A stretch of 64,000 bases of DNA from Gallaecimonas sp045291545. Lineage in GTDB: Bacteria; Pseudomonadota; Gammaproteobacteria; Enterobacterales; Gallaecimonadaceae. The translations under genes and the position numbers were made by a program. Under the pieces are notes generated by a model, which did no database searches, was not told the DNA's origin, and saw nothing but the letters and a program-made list of their open reading frames with translations. The stretch spans positions 2,728,001 through 2,792,000 of the forward strand of contig NZ_CP149514.1 in NCBI RefSeq assembly GCF_045291545.1, in the 5' to 3' direction. Below are positions 25,718 to 33,941 of the stretch, piece after piece. Within the stretch, counting starts at the first letter, position 1, and each line of letters begins with the position of its first letter.

Positions 25718-28501
25718 ATGCGCTTTTTTACTACCCTGACGGCCGCTGCCGTCGCGACAGCGCTGCTCGGTGGTTGTCAAACCACCACTGCGGCCAGCAC
25801 CAGCCCCAGTGCCACCGTCAGTAACCAGGCACTGCCTCAAGTTGATATTCCCTACACCAGCTTCACCCTCAGCAATGGCCTGAAAGTGGTGGTGCATGAA
25901 GATCACAAAGCTCCCATCGTAGCCGTTAACGTTTGGTATGCCGTCGGCTCCAAAGATGAAAAACCCGGTAAAACCGGCTTTGCCCACCTGTTTGAACACC
26001 TGATGTTCAACGGCACCGAAAACTACAACGACGAATACTTCGGCCCCTTCGAAAAAGCCGGTGCCACAGACATGAACGGCACCACCAATAACGACCGTAC
26101 CAACTACTTTGAAAATGTCCCCACTCCGGCACTGGATATGGCGCTGTGGATGGAGTCTGACCGTATGGGTCACCTCATCGGCGCCATCGACCAGGCCAAG
26201 CTCGATGAGCAGCGGGGCGTCGTACAGAACGAAAAACGCCAGGGTGAATCCCAGCCCTATGGCCGGGTATTTGGCTACCTGGCCCAGCAAACCTTCCCGG
26301 TCGGCCACCCTTACCACTGGACCACTATCGGCTCCATGGACGACCTCAACGCCGCTTCTTTGGATGACGTACACAAGTGGTTCAAGGACTACTACGGCGC
26401 CGCCAACGCCGTACTGGTACTGGCCGGCGACATTACCCCGGCCGAAGCCAAAGCCAAGGTGGAAAAGTACTTTGGTGACATTGCCCCGGGTAAACCCCTG
26501 AAGAAAATGAAAGCCTGGGTGGCCAAGAGCACGGGCACCAAACGGGCAGTGATGGAAGATCATGTTCCGGCAGCACGGCTGTACAAGGTCTGGAACGTGG
26601 CTCAGCGCGGCACCATGGATGCCGACAACCTGGATCTGCTCTCTGACATTCTCACCAGCGGAAAAAGCTCACGGTTGTACAAGCGCCTTGTTGACCAGGA
26701 TCAGCTGGCCAGCAGCGTGGCTTCGTTCAACTACAGCCGCCAGCTAGCCGGCCAGTTCTTCATCATGGTCGATGCCAAGCCCGGTGTGAAACTGGCCGAC
26801 ATCGAGAAAATTGTTGACCAGGAAGTGGCCAAACTGATGGCCGATGGCCCCACGGCCGAAGAGCTGCAACGGGTCAAATTCAGCCAGGCCGCCGGTTTTG
26901 TTCGTGGTGCCGAACGCATTGGCGGTTTTGGCGGTAAATCGGACATCCTCGCTTCCGGCATGGTCTATGAAGGCAATCCGGGCTTCTACAAGACCCAGAT
27001 GCAGCACCTGAGCCAGGCCACGCCAGCAGAATTACAGGCCACCATGCAACGCTGGCTCAGCGATGGTGCTTTCGTGCTGGACGTGGTGCCGCGTGCCAAG
27101 CTCAAGGCCGCCAAAACGGGCGCCGATCGCAGCAAGCTGCCGGCCGTCGGCAAATTGCCAACACTGAGTCTGCCGAGCCTGACCACCTTCACCCTGTCTA
27201 ACGGCCTGGAAGTGGCATTGGCCGAGCGCCATGACATCCCCACCGTCAAGCTGCAACTGCAATTTGATGGTGGTTATGCCGCCGATTACGGCCACAAACC
27301 CGGCACGGCCAGCTTCGCCATGTCGATGCTGTCTGAGGGCACCAAGACCATGAGTGCCGCCGAACTGTCAGACGCCATGCAGCGCCTGGGCGCCAGCTGG
27401 AGCAGTGACGCCCGCCTCGACAGTGCCTCATTGTCTCTGGACAGCCTGACCGTCAACCTGGACCCGGCCCTGGCACTGTGGAGTCAGATCCTCGAGCAGC
27501 CGGCCTTCAGCGAAGACAGTATCAACAAGCTGCGTTCCCGCTGGATTGAAGGCATCAACAAGGAAAAAGCTCGACCCTTCTCCATGGCTCTGCGGGTATT
27601 GCCAAAACTGCTGTACGGTGACAACAACGCCTACAGTGCGCCACTGACCGGCTCAGGCACCAAAGCCTCTATCCAGTCACTGACCCGTGCTGATCTGGTG
27701 ACTTTCCACGATACCTGGCTACGCCCGGATAACGCCCGGTTGATCGTTGTTGGTGACACCACCGCAGCGCAGCTAAAACCACTGCTGGAAAAACACTTTG
27801 CCAGCTGGCAGGCGCCGGCCAGTGCCAAACCGCAAAAACAGCTGACCAAGGCCGTCGCGCAGACGCAACCGCGGGTATTTTTGATCGACCAGCCCGGCAG
27901 CCCGCAGGCCACTATCATTGCTGGCCAGTTGGCGCCATCAGGCAAGTCTGACAACGCCACCGCCATCGATGTGATGAACGCCATCATCGGCGGCACCTTT
28001 ACCAGCCGCCTGAACATGAACCTGCGCGAAGACAAACACTGGTCCTATGGCGCCCGCTCCATCTGGCTGGGTGCCGACGGCCAGGGCATGTACTTTGCCT
28101 ACGCGCCGGTACAGGCCGACAAGACCAAGGAGTCAATTGTTGAGATGCGCAAGGAGCTGAGCGGTTACGTGGGTAAACACCCGGCCACCACCGCCGAGCT
28201 GGCCAAAATCAAGGCCAACAAAACCGCCAAGTTGCCCGGTGCCTATGAAACCAAAGGCGCGCTGCTGGGCGCTATTGCTGACGCCTTGGACAAGGGCAAG
28301 GATATGAACTGGCTGGCCAGTGAAGGGCAACGGGTGAATGCCCTGAACCTTGAGCAGGTGCGTGACACCGCCCGCCAGGTGCTCAAGCCGGATGCCATGA
28401 CCTGGGTGATTGTCGGCGATCTGTCGAAAATCGAAGCCAGCGTTCGCCAGCTCAAACTGGGCCAGGTAACCCGCCTGGATGCTGACGGCAACGCCATTTA
28501 A
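25718..28501 (+). CDS. M16-family zinc metallopeptidase, lipoprotein
   Basis: 927 residues with two M16 repeats. A lipobox (LLGGC, Cys20) indicates membrane anchoring. The inverted zinc motif HxxEH is HLFEH in GFAHLFEHLMFNGTEN, with the downstream glutamate in the EQRGVVQNEKRQ segment; this is the active half. The second half (from about residue 490, TFTLSNGLEVALAERHDIPTVKL) lacks HxxEH, as usual for the inactive partner repeat. These periplasmic peptidases degrade peptides; the true substrate is unknown. It ends at a strong terminator. Confidence 0.92.
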   Translation: MRFFTTLTAAAVATALLGGCQTTTAASTSPSATVSNQALPQVDIPYTSFTLSNGLKVVVHEDHKAPIVAVNVWYAVGSKDEKPGKTGFAHLFEHLMFNGTENYNDEYFGPFEKAGATDMNGTTNNDRTNYFENVPTPALDMALWMESDRMGHLIGAIDQAKLDEQRGVVQNEKRQGESQPYGRVFGYLAQQTFPVGHPYHWTTIGSMDDLNAASLDDVHKWFKDYYGAANAVLVLAGDITPAEAKAKVEKYFGDIAPGKPLKKMKAWVAKSTGTKRAVMEDHVPAARLYKVWNVAQRGTMDADNLDLLSDILTSGKSSRLYKRLVDQDQLASSVASFNYSRQLAGQFFIMVDAKPGVKLADIEKIVDQEVAKLMADGPTAEELQRVKFSQAAGFVRGAERIGGFGGKSDILASGMVYEGNPGFYKTQMQHLSQATPAELQATMQRWLSDGAFVLDVVPRAKLKAAKTGADRSKLPAVGKLPTLSLPSLTTFTLSNGLEVALAERHDIPTVKLQLQFDGGYAADYGHKPGTASFAMSMLSEGTKTMSAAELSDAMQRLGASWSSDARLDSASLSLDSLTVNLDPALALWSQILEQPAFSEDSINKLRSRWIEGINKEKARPFSMALRVLPKLLYGDNNAYSAPLTGSGTKASIQSLTRADLVTFHDTWLRPDNARLIVVGDTTAAQLKPLLEKHFASWQAPASAKPQKQLTKAVAQTQPRVFLIDQPGSPQATIIAGQLAPSGKSDNATAIDVMNAIIGGTFTSRLNMNLREDKHWSYGARSIWLGADGQGMYFAYAPVQADKTKESIVEMRKELSGYVGKHPATTAELAKIKANKTAKLPGAYETKGALLGAIADALDKGKDMNWLASEGQRVNALNLEQVRDTARQVLKPDAMTWVIVGDLSKIEASVRQLKLGQVTRLDADGNAI

Positions 28502-28516
28502 TGGCAAAGTAAGCAC

Positions 28517-28542
28517 AAGGGGCGCACTGGCGCCCCTTTTTT
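28517..28542 (+). terminator. Terminator after the M16 peptidase gene
   Basis: Seven-base stem GGGGCGC/GCGCCCC, four-base loop, then six T residues, directly after the stop. Confidence 0.88.
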
Positions 28543-28555
28543 AACGGGGTATCCA

Positions 28556-29155
28556 ATGCGCTTATTGTGGTTATTGCCACTGTTGTTGCTGTCAGGTTGC
28601 GCCGTCACGGCCAACGACTGCGCTCACTTTGACTGGCACCAGCAAGGTCTGAACGACGGCTTCGCCGGCCGTGTGGCCCGTGCCGGTTACTGGAACAGCC
28701 AATGCGCCCAGCACGGCTACCCGGTCAACCAGCGCCAGTACAGCCAGGGCTGGGTAGCAGGCAACCGCCAGTATTGCACAACGGGCCAGGGCTATCGCCA
28801 GGGGCGTCTTGGCCATCAGTATCAAGGCACCTGCCAAGGGGATGGCGAACAGCAGTTTTTGGCCGGCTACCGCCGCGGCCATGCGGAATACGAAAAAGAG
28901 CAGTACCGCCAGTCGCTGTATCGCCAGCAGCGCGATCTTGAGCAGCGTATTGACGATATCACTGCCCAGCTTCGCGCTGACCACGAGCGGCGCCACCATG
29001 ATGAACGGCGGGACAAACACGATAAGGACGATGACAAGGCGCGTAAGGATGATGCTGGCCTGAGCCACCGCCAGCGCCGCGAACTACAGGAAGAACGCTA
29101 TCAGCTGCGCCAGCAACTGATGCGTATTAACACCCTGTTATTGCAGCTATTGTAA
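28556..29155 (+). CDS. DUF2799 lipoprotein with a charged C-terminal tail
   Basis: 199 residues. The lipobox is LLSGC (Cys15). The cysteine- and tyrosine-rich domain (DWHQQGLNDGFAG, QGWVAGNRQYC, GYRQGRLGHQYQGTC, FLAGYRRGHAEYEKEQY) is DUF2799. It is followed by a helix and a very charged His/Asp/Lys/Arg stretch at about 140-170, then a last helix. Function is unknown; it may face the periplasm from the outer membrane. Confidence 0.78.
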   Translation: MRLLWLLPLLLLSGCAVTANDCAHFDWHQQGLNDGFAGRVARAGYWNSQCAQHGYPVNQRQYSQGWVAGNRQYCTTGQGYRQGRLGHQYQGTCQGDGEQQFLAGYRRGHAEYEKEQYRQSLYRQQRDLEQRIDDITAQLRADHERRHHDERRDKHDKDDDKARKDDAGLSHRQRRELQEERYQLRQQLMRINTLLLQLL

Positions 29156-29174
29156 GGCGCCAGGCAGGTTTTAT

Positions 29175-29200
29175 AAAAAACGCCCCGCAGGGCGTTTTTT
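29175..29200. terminator. Bidirectional terminator
   Basis: AAAAAACGCCC...GGGCGTTTTTT forms a G/C stem with a four-base loop and A/T flanks on both sides, ending the rightward DUF2799 gene and the leftward aminopeptidase gene. Confidence 0.88.
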
Positions 29201-29203
29201 ATT

Positions 29204-30589
29204 TCATTTCAGTGACAGGTAATCGCCGGTCAGCAGGGCAATGCTGAAGCGAACCCCGAAGCCGGTCAGGTCGGTGGCCACCGCACCCAGGCCGCCTTTG
29301 TGTTCGGCGGCGCTGAGATCCACATGCACCCAGGGCACGCCCTCTTCGACAAAGCGGGACAAAAAGCGGGCCGCATCAATGTGATCGCAGCTGGCGCCGG
29401 GATTACATTGCTGGATATCAGCAACCTCAGAGCGGATGTTGTCGTCGTAGTCTGCGTCCAGCGGGAACGGCCAGACCCGCTCACCGCTTTGCCGGCCACT
29501 GGCGATAAGCGCTTCACGCCACTCATCACGATTGGTGAAAACACCACTTTGGGCCGTACCAATGGCGCGAATGCAGCTCCCGGTCAGGGTCGCGTAGTCC
29601 ATGACCAGTGCCGGTTTTTCCCGCGATGCCAGGGTCAGGGTGTCGGCCAGCACCATGCGCCCTTCGGCATCTGTATCAACGACTTCGATGGTGGTGCCAT
29701 TAAGCGCACGCACCAGATCATTGGGCTTATAGGCTTTCGGGCCAATATGGTTTTCTGCCAGCGCCAGGTAGCAGTCCACTTCCAAGTCACTGTTCATCAG
29801 CGTCAGTGTCAGCAAGGTACCCAGGGCAACGGCGCTGCCGCCCATGTCACCATGCATGCCAAACATATGGCTGGTTTTGAGGTTATAGCCGCCGGTATCA
29901 AAGCACAGCCCTTTGCCCACCAGCGCTACTTTCTTGCTGCCTTTGTTGGCGTTAAGGCGTAACCGCACAATGGCGGCCTGATCGTTGTCGCTGCCGCGGG
30001 AAACGGCCAGGAAGGCGCCGGCGCCGAGGCCATCAAGGCGGGTCTGGTCAAAAATATCCAGCTGCCAGTTATGCTCGCGAGCCAGGGCTTCAACGATGGT
30101 GCGATAGCTGGCCGGAGTCAGCTCCGAGGCCGGCATGGCACTTAAAAAGCGCACCAGGGCGTTGCCTTGCGCTTCTGCCAGCAACCGCGCGCTATCAACA
30201 CTGACTCCATCAAGGGCAATCTCTTTTAGTGCCGCCGGCGCCGGGGCTTTTTTCTTGAAATTGGGCAGCCGGGCCTGGCGGGCCAGCAAGGCCACTACCA
30301 GAGCCTCAGCCCAGTCATCGTCATTGCCTGCAATGGTGACTTTGCCGGGGTTGGCATCGGCCAGCAGCGCCAGCCATTTACGTGCCTGTGTCAGGCGTTC
30401 AAAGGGGGATTTATCTGCTTTGGGTGCCACCACCAGAGTCGGTGTTGGCTCACTCAGTAGCCAGGCGCTGGCGTCGCTGTCCAGTTGCCGCAGTGCTGCC
30501 GGAACCTGACTGTCGTCCATGGTGATGATCAAATCACTGCCACTGCGGTTCTCAGTAAAGACAATGTTCGCGAAGGTAAAATTCTGCAT
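29204..30589 (-). CDS. M17 leucyl aminopeptidase-family protein
   Basis: 461 residues from the ATG at 30589, chosen because GGGGGAG lies just before it; an ATG at 30601 is poorer. The M17 catalytic core is clear: VGKGLCFDTGGYNLK (metal and lysine), HGDMGGSAVALG and the signature DTDAEGRMVLADTL. The N-terminal domain is short and divergent from PepA. It is a cytosolic dinuclear-metal aminopeptidase; the peptide preference is not readable. Confidence 0.88.
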   Translation of the reverse strand: MQNFTFANIVFTENRSGSDLIITMDDSQVPAALRQLDSDASAWLLSEPTPTLVVAPKADKSPFERLTQARKWLALLADANPGKVTIAGNDDDWAEALVVALLARQARLPNFKKKAPAPAALKEIALDGVSVDSARLLAEAQGNALVRFLSAMPASELTPASYRTIVEALAREHNWQLDIFDQTRLDGLGAGAFLAVSRGSDNDQAAIVRLRLNANKGSKKVALVGKGLCFDTGGYNLKTSHMFGMHGDMGGSAVALGTLLTLTLMNSDLEVDCYLALAENHIGPKAYKPNDLVRALNGTTIEVVDTDAEGRMVLADTLTLASREKPALVMDYATLTGSCIRAIGTAQSGVFTNRDEWREALIASGRQSGERVWPFPLDADYDDNIRSEVADIQQCNPGASCDHIDAARFLSRFVEEGVPWVHVDLSAAEHKGGLGAVATDLTGFGVRFSIALLTGDYLSLK

Positions 30590-30664
30590 GGGCTCCCCCA
30601 TTGGCCAGTGAGGGAGCCATTATAGGCAGATGCCAGGCCAAGGCCCAGTCAGTTCGCCTAGCCG

Positions 30665-31612
30665 TTACTTTTGTGCGGCCAGCATTTCCTTGATGGCACC
30701 TACCGAACCCAGCACACCACTGGTTTCTACCGGCAGGAAAATCCGGTCACCATCCTGGGCAATATGGGGCAGGGTATTGAGGTATTCACGCCCCAGCAGA
30801 TAACCGATAACCTGTTCCGGGTTCAGGCGGCCGGCACCGGCACTGAGGATTTCCTCAATGGCCTGACGCTCACCCTGCGCCTTGAGGATGGCAGCTTCCC
30901 GCTCCCCTTGAGCCAGCGTAATGGCCGCTTCTTTCTCGCCCTGGGCAATGGCGATAGCAGCCTGTTTTTGCCCTTCGGCAGCAGTTACAGTAGCTCGCCG
31001 CTCCCGCTCGGCGGTCATCTGTTTGCGCATGGCATCTTCAACGTCGCGGGGCGGGTCAATGTTCTGCAGTTCAACCCGCACCACTTTCACGCCCCAGCCA
31101 TTGCCGGCCTCATCCAGTACTGTGCGCAGGCGCTCATTGATTTCTTCGCGGCTCTCAAACAGGTTATCCAGTTCCATACGGCCGATTTCCGCCCGCAGGC
31201 TGGTTTTGGCAAGCACTTCAATGGCCTGCACCAGGTTTTCCACCTCGTAAACCGCCCGCTGCGGATCCATAACCTTGTAATAGAGCACGCCATTGATGGA
31301 CACCGTGACATTGTCACGGGTGATCACGTCCTGGCTGGGAAAATCCAGCACCATTTCCCGACGATCAATACGGCTAGAACGCCCCACCATTGGGATGCCG
31401 GCATTGTCGTAATGACGAATGGTGATATCGCGGTGAGTTTCAAGAATGGGGATCACGAAGTGAATACCCGGCTCCAGCACCCGGTTAAACGACCCCAGCC
31501 GTTCAATCACCACGCACTCACTCTGGTTGACCACAAAAACCCCTTTAAAGAGGATGACTACCGCCAACACCAGAATCACCACCAGTGCCAGGTTACCAAT
31601 AAGAAAATTCAT
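30665..31612 (-). CDS. qmcA: SPFH/Band 7 membrane protein QmcA
   Basis: 315 residues. One N-terminal transmembrane helix precedes an SPFH domain (VVNQSECVVIERLGSFNRVL, then DVITRDNVTVSINGVLYYKV) and a long helical region with repeated A/E/Q/G-rich segments (AIAQGEKEAAITLAQGEREA), as in QmcA/stomatin. Such proteins form rings at the inner membrane, often with FtsH. The NfeD gene lies immediately upstream on the same strand, the usual partner. Confidence 0.92.
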   Translation of the reverse strand: MNFLIGNLALVVILVLAVVILFKGVFVVNQSECVVIERLGSFNRVLEPGIHFVIPILETHRDITIRHYDNAGIPMVGRSSRIDRREMVLDFPSQDVITRDNVTVSINGVLYYKVMDPQRAVYEVENLVQAIEVLAKTSLRAEIGRMELDNLFESREEINERLRTVLDEAGNGWGVKVVRVELQNIDPPRDVEDAMRKQMTAERERRATVTAAEGQKQAAIAIAQGEKEAAITLAQGEREAAILKAQGERQAIEEILSAGAGRLNPEQVIGYLLGREYLNTLPHIAQDGDRIFLPVETSGVLGSVGAIKEMLAAQK

Positions 31613-31623
31613 GGGATCTGTCC

Positions 31624-32034
31624 TTAATCTACGATGGCAGTAATGCCTTCAAAACGACGAATGGCCACCACCTGGCCTTCTTTCAGGCTTTGCTGGCTGG
31701 CACTTTTGAGAGGAAAGTCTTTACCGTCAATGTGGACCCGGGCCACGCCATCGCTACCCAGGCGCACCATGCCAACGGCATTGAAGCCCGCTTCGCCCAG
31801 CGTTTGGCCGGTAGTGTGATGGCGGCGCTGATAGCGGCGTACCACCAGCGGAGAGAGTAAAAAAGCAGTGAAGACGAAGCCACCGGTTTGCCAGCCAAAA
31901 GGCAAGCCAGCATAGGCAACCAGTGACGCTGACAACGCACAGGCACCCAGTGCCAGCGCAATCGCGGTGGCTGTGAAAGCCTCAGCGATAAACAGCACGA
32001 GTGCCCCGATCAGCCAGTACAACCATGGTTCCAT
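31624..32034 (-). CDS. NfeD-family membrane protein (YbbJ-like)
   Basis: 136 residues. Two or three transmembrane helices (about 5-75) lead to a small C-terminal OB-fold NfeD domain (GFNAVGMVRLGSDGVARVHIDGKDFPL, then VVAIRRFEGITAIV). NfeD proteins pair with SPFH proteins; this one is 11 bases before qmcA and likely works with it. Confidence 0.87.
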   Translation of the reverse strand: MEPWLYWLIGALVLFIAEAFTATAIALALGACALSASLVAYAGLPFGWQTGGFVFTAFLLSPLVVRRYQRRHHTTGQTLGEAGFNAVGMVRLGSDGVARVHIDGKDFPLKSASQQSLKEGQVVAIRRFEGITAIVD

Positions 32035-32109
32035 GGCAACAGTTTCCTTACATCAACACAACAACAGTCTTTTTGACAGGAGTCGGGTCAGCCGTCAACT
32101 GTTGTGCGC

Positions 32110-33039
32110 TCAGTTCTGTTCAGCAGGCACCTTGCTGTCTGCGCTCACGGACTCGGTCAGGCTGGCCAGCTTGCGGTCCTTGATGGCCCAGCGGTCATTA
32201 AGCCACCCCTGAAAGCGCCGCTTGAAATCCACGTCATTGAAATAGTCGCCGCGCACTTCGGCAGTCACCGGCAGCGCTTCAACATCAACCACGATCCGCC
32301 GCAGCTTGCCGGTAATGGCATCACGGCCGATGTGCCCTTCCGAACCGGGATAAGCCAAGGTGACATCCAGCACCTTGTCAAACTGCTCACCCATGGCCGA
32401 CAAGGTGTAGGCAATGCCAGCCGCTTTTGGCGGCAGCAAATACTGGTAAGGGGAGTTGCGCCGCGCGCGCTTTTCGGCGGTAAAGCGAGTCCCTTCAACA
32501 AAGTTGATCATCGTTGACGGGTGATATTTGAGCTTGTCACACGCCTTGGCGGTGGCCTCAATGTCCTTGCCTTTACGCTCCGGGTGTTTTTTCAGATAGG
32601 CCGTGGAGTAGCGGCGCATAAATGGCATATCCATGGCCCAGCAGCCCAGCCCCAGGAAGGGGATGTAAATCAATTCGTACTTGAGGAAAAAGCGCGGCAG
32701 CGGCAGACGCCCGCCCGCGACCCCGAACAACACCAGAATGTCGACCCAGGACAGGTGGTTGGCCATGATCAGATACCAGCCTTTCGGATTGGTATTGTCC
32801 AGCCCGCGAATATCCAGCTCAAAGCGGTTACCTAGGCGCAGCAGCAAGATATTGCAAACGCTCCAGACCCGCACTCCGGCTTCCATGATGGATGTCATCA
32901 ACCGGCGCCAGGCCGGGATCGGGAGCAGCAGCTTGGGAATGGACATCACCATCACAAAGCCGCCCCACAAGGCAACATTGAGACACAGCAGCACCGCCAT
33001 CAGCGGCGCAAGAATGAAATCAGGCAAAAAACGCAGCAT
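32110..33039 (-). CDS. YihG-like lysophospholipid acyltransferase, copy 2
   Basis: 309 residues. N-terminal membrane helices, then a PlsC-type acyltransferase domain with NHLSWVDI (the HX4D catalytic box) and FVEGTRFT. Enterobacterial YihG is a 1-acyl-glycerol-3-phosphate acyltransferase that favours particular acyl chains. It lies 11 bases after a paralogue of similar length (33051-33941), evidently from tandem duplication. The C-terminal tail is longer than in the neighbour. Confidence 0.87.
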   Translation of the reverse strand: MLRFLPDFILAPLMAVLLCLNVALWGGFVMVMSIPKLLLPIPAWRRLMTSIMEAGVRVWSVCNILLLRLGNRFELDIRGLDNTNPKGWYLIMANHLSWVDILVLFGVAGGRLPLPRFFLKYELIYIPFLGLGCWAMDMPFMRRYSTAYLKKHPERKGKDIEATAKACDKLKYHPSTMINFVEGTRFTAEKRARRNSPYQYLLPPKAAGIAYTLSAMGEQFDKVLDVTLAYPGSEGHIGRDAITGKLRRIVVDVEALPVTAEVRGDYFNDVDFKRRFQGWLNDRWAIKDRKLASLTESVSADSKVPAEQN

Positions 33040-33050
33040 GGGATCCTTGT

Positions 33051-33941
33051 TTATCGGGCTTTCATTTGCGCCAGCTCGGCGTCTTTTTGTGCCCAGAGTT
33101 CATTGACCCATTGCTGGAAGCGGGCCTTGTATTTAGGGTCTCCAACATAATCACCGAGCAGTTTGTCGTCAATTGGTAACACGCGCACCTTAACCTTGAT
33201 CTCTTTTACCTGGCCGCTGATATAGCTCCAGAAGGTGGGGATATCCTTGCCATAACAGATGGTGACATCCAGTAATTTGTGCAATTTGTCGCCCATGGCG
33301 GTGAGCACAAAGCCGATGCCACCCGCTTTCGGTTTGAGCAGGTGCACAAACGGCGACTGCTGCTGATCATGCTTGGCTGGGGTAAAGCGGGTGCCTTCAA
33401 CGAAGTTCATTACCGTTACCGGCATATGGCGAAATTTTTCACACGCCTTGCGGGTGGTAGCAATATCTTTATGGGCCAGCGACGGATCCTGGGCAATTTG
33501 CGCGCGGCTGTGGCGGCGCATGAAGGGAAAGTCCAGCGCCCACCAACACAGGCCAAGAAAAGGCACGTACAGCAGTTCTTTTTTCAAAAAGAATTTGATG
33601 AACGGAATACGGCCATTAAAAAGCCGTTGCAGCACCAGAATATCGACCCAGGACTGGTGATTGGCCACCACCAGATACCAGTCCTTTTTCTTCAGGCCAT
33701 CAATGCCCTCGACCACCCAGCGAGTTCGGGAAAACAGCCGCTGATTGACGTTGTTAACGCCGATCCACAGCGTCGCAGCACCGTCGAGCAGCCAGTTACA
33801 GCCCTGACGCACCATCGGTAACGGCAGGAGCAGCTTCAATACGCCTAAAAGCACTATTACCGGAAACCAGAACAGGGTGTTCAATACATAACCCAGCATG
33901 GCCAGGGGGCCTTTCAAAAAGCCCGGAAGAAACGCCAGCAT
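33051..33941 (-). CDS. yihG: YihG-like lysophospholipid acyltransferase, copy 1
   Basis: 296 residues. Acyltransferase motifs are NHQSWVDI (HX4D), the FLKKELLYVPFLGLCWWALDFPFMRR substrate region and FVEGTRFTPAKH. It closely resembles YihG of enterobacteria. It starts at the end of speA (one-base overlap) and is followed by its paralogue on the same strand; which of the two keeps the original role cannot be told. Confidence 0.88.
   Translation of the reverse strand: MLAFLPGFLKGPLAMLGYVLNTLFWFPVIVLLGVLKLLLPLPMVRQGCNWLLDGAATLWIGVNNVNQRLFSRTRWVVEGIDGLKKKDWYLVVANHQSWVDILVLQRLFNGRIPFIKFFLKKELLYVPFLGLCWWALDFPFMRRHSRAQIAQDPSLAHKDIATTRKACEKFRHMPVTVMNFVEGTRFTPAKHDQQQSPFVHLLKPKAGGIGFVLTAMGDKLHKLLDVTICYGKDIPTFWSYISGQVKEIKVKVRVLPIDDKLLGDYVGDPKYKARFQQWVNELWAQKDAELAQMKAR

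Noticed and set aside
25493..26563. 356-residue minus-strand frame
   Set aside because: Antisense to the M16 peptidase gene and the end of the DUF2959 gene; no coherent domain.
30671..31627. 318-residue plus-strand frame
   Set aside because: Antisense to qmcA, which has clear SPFH features; no plausible product.
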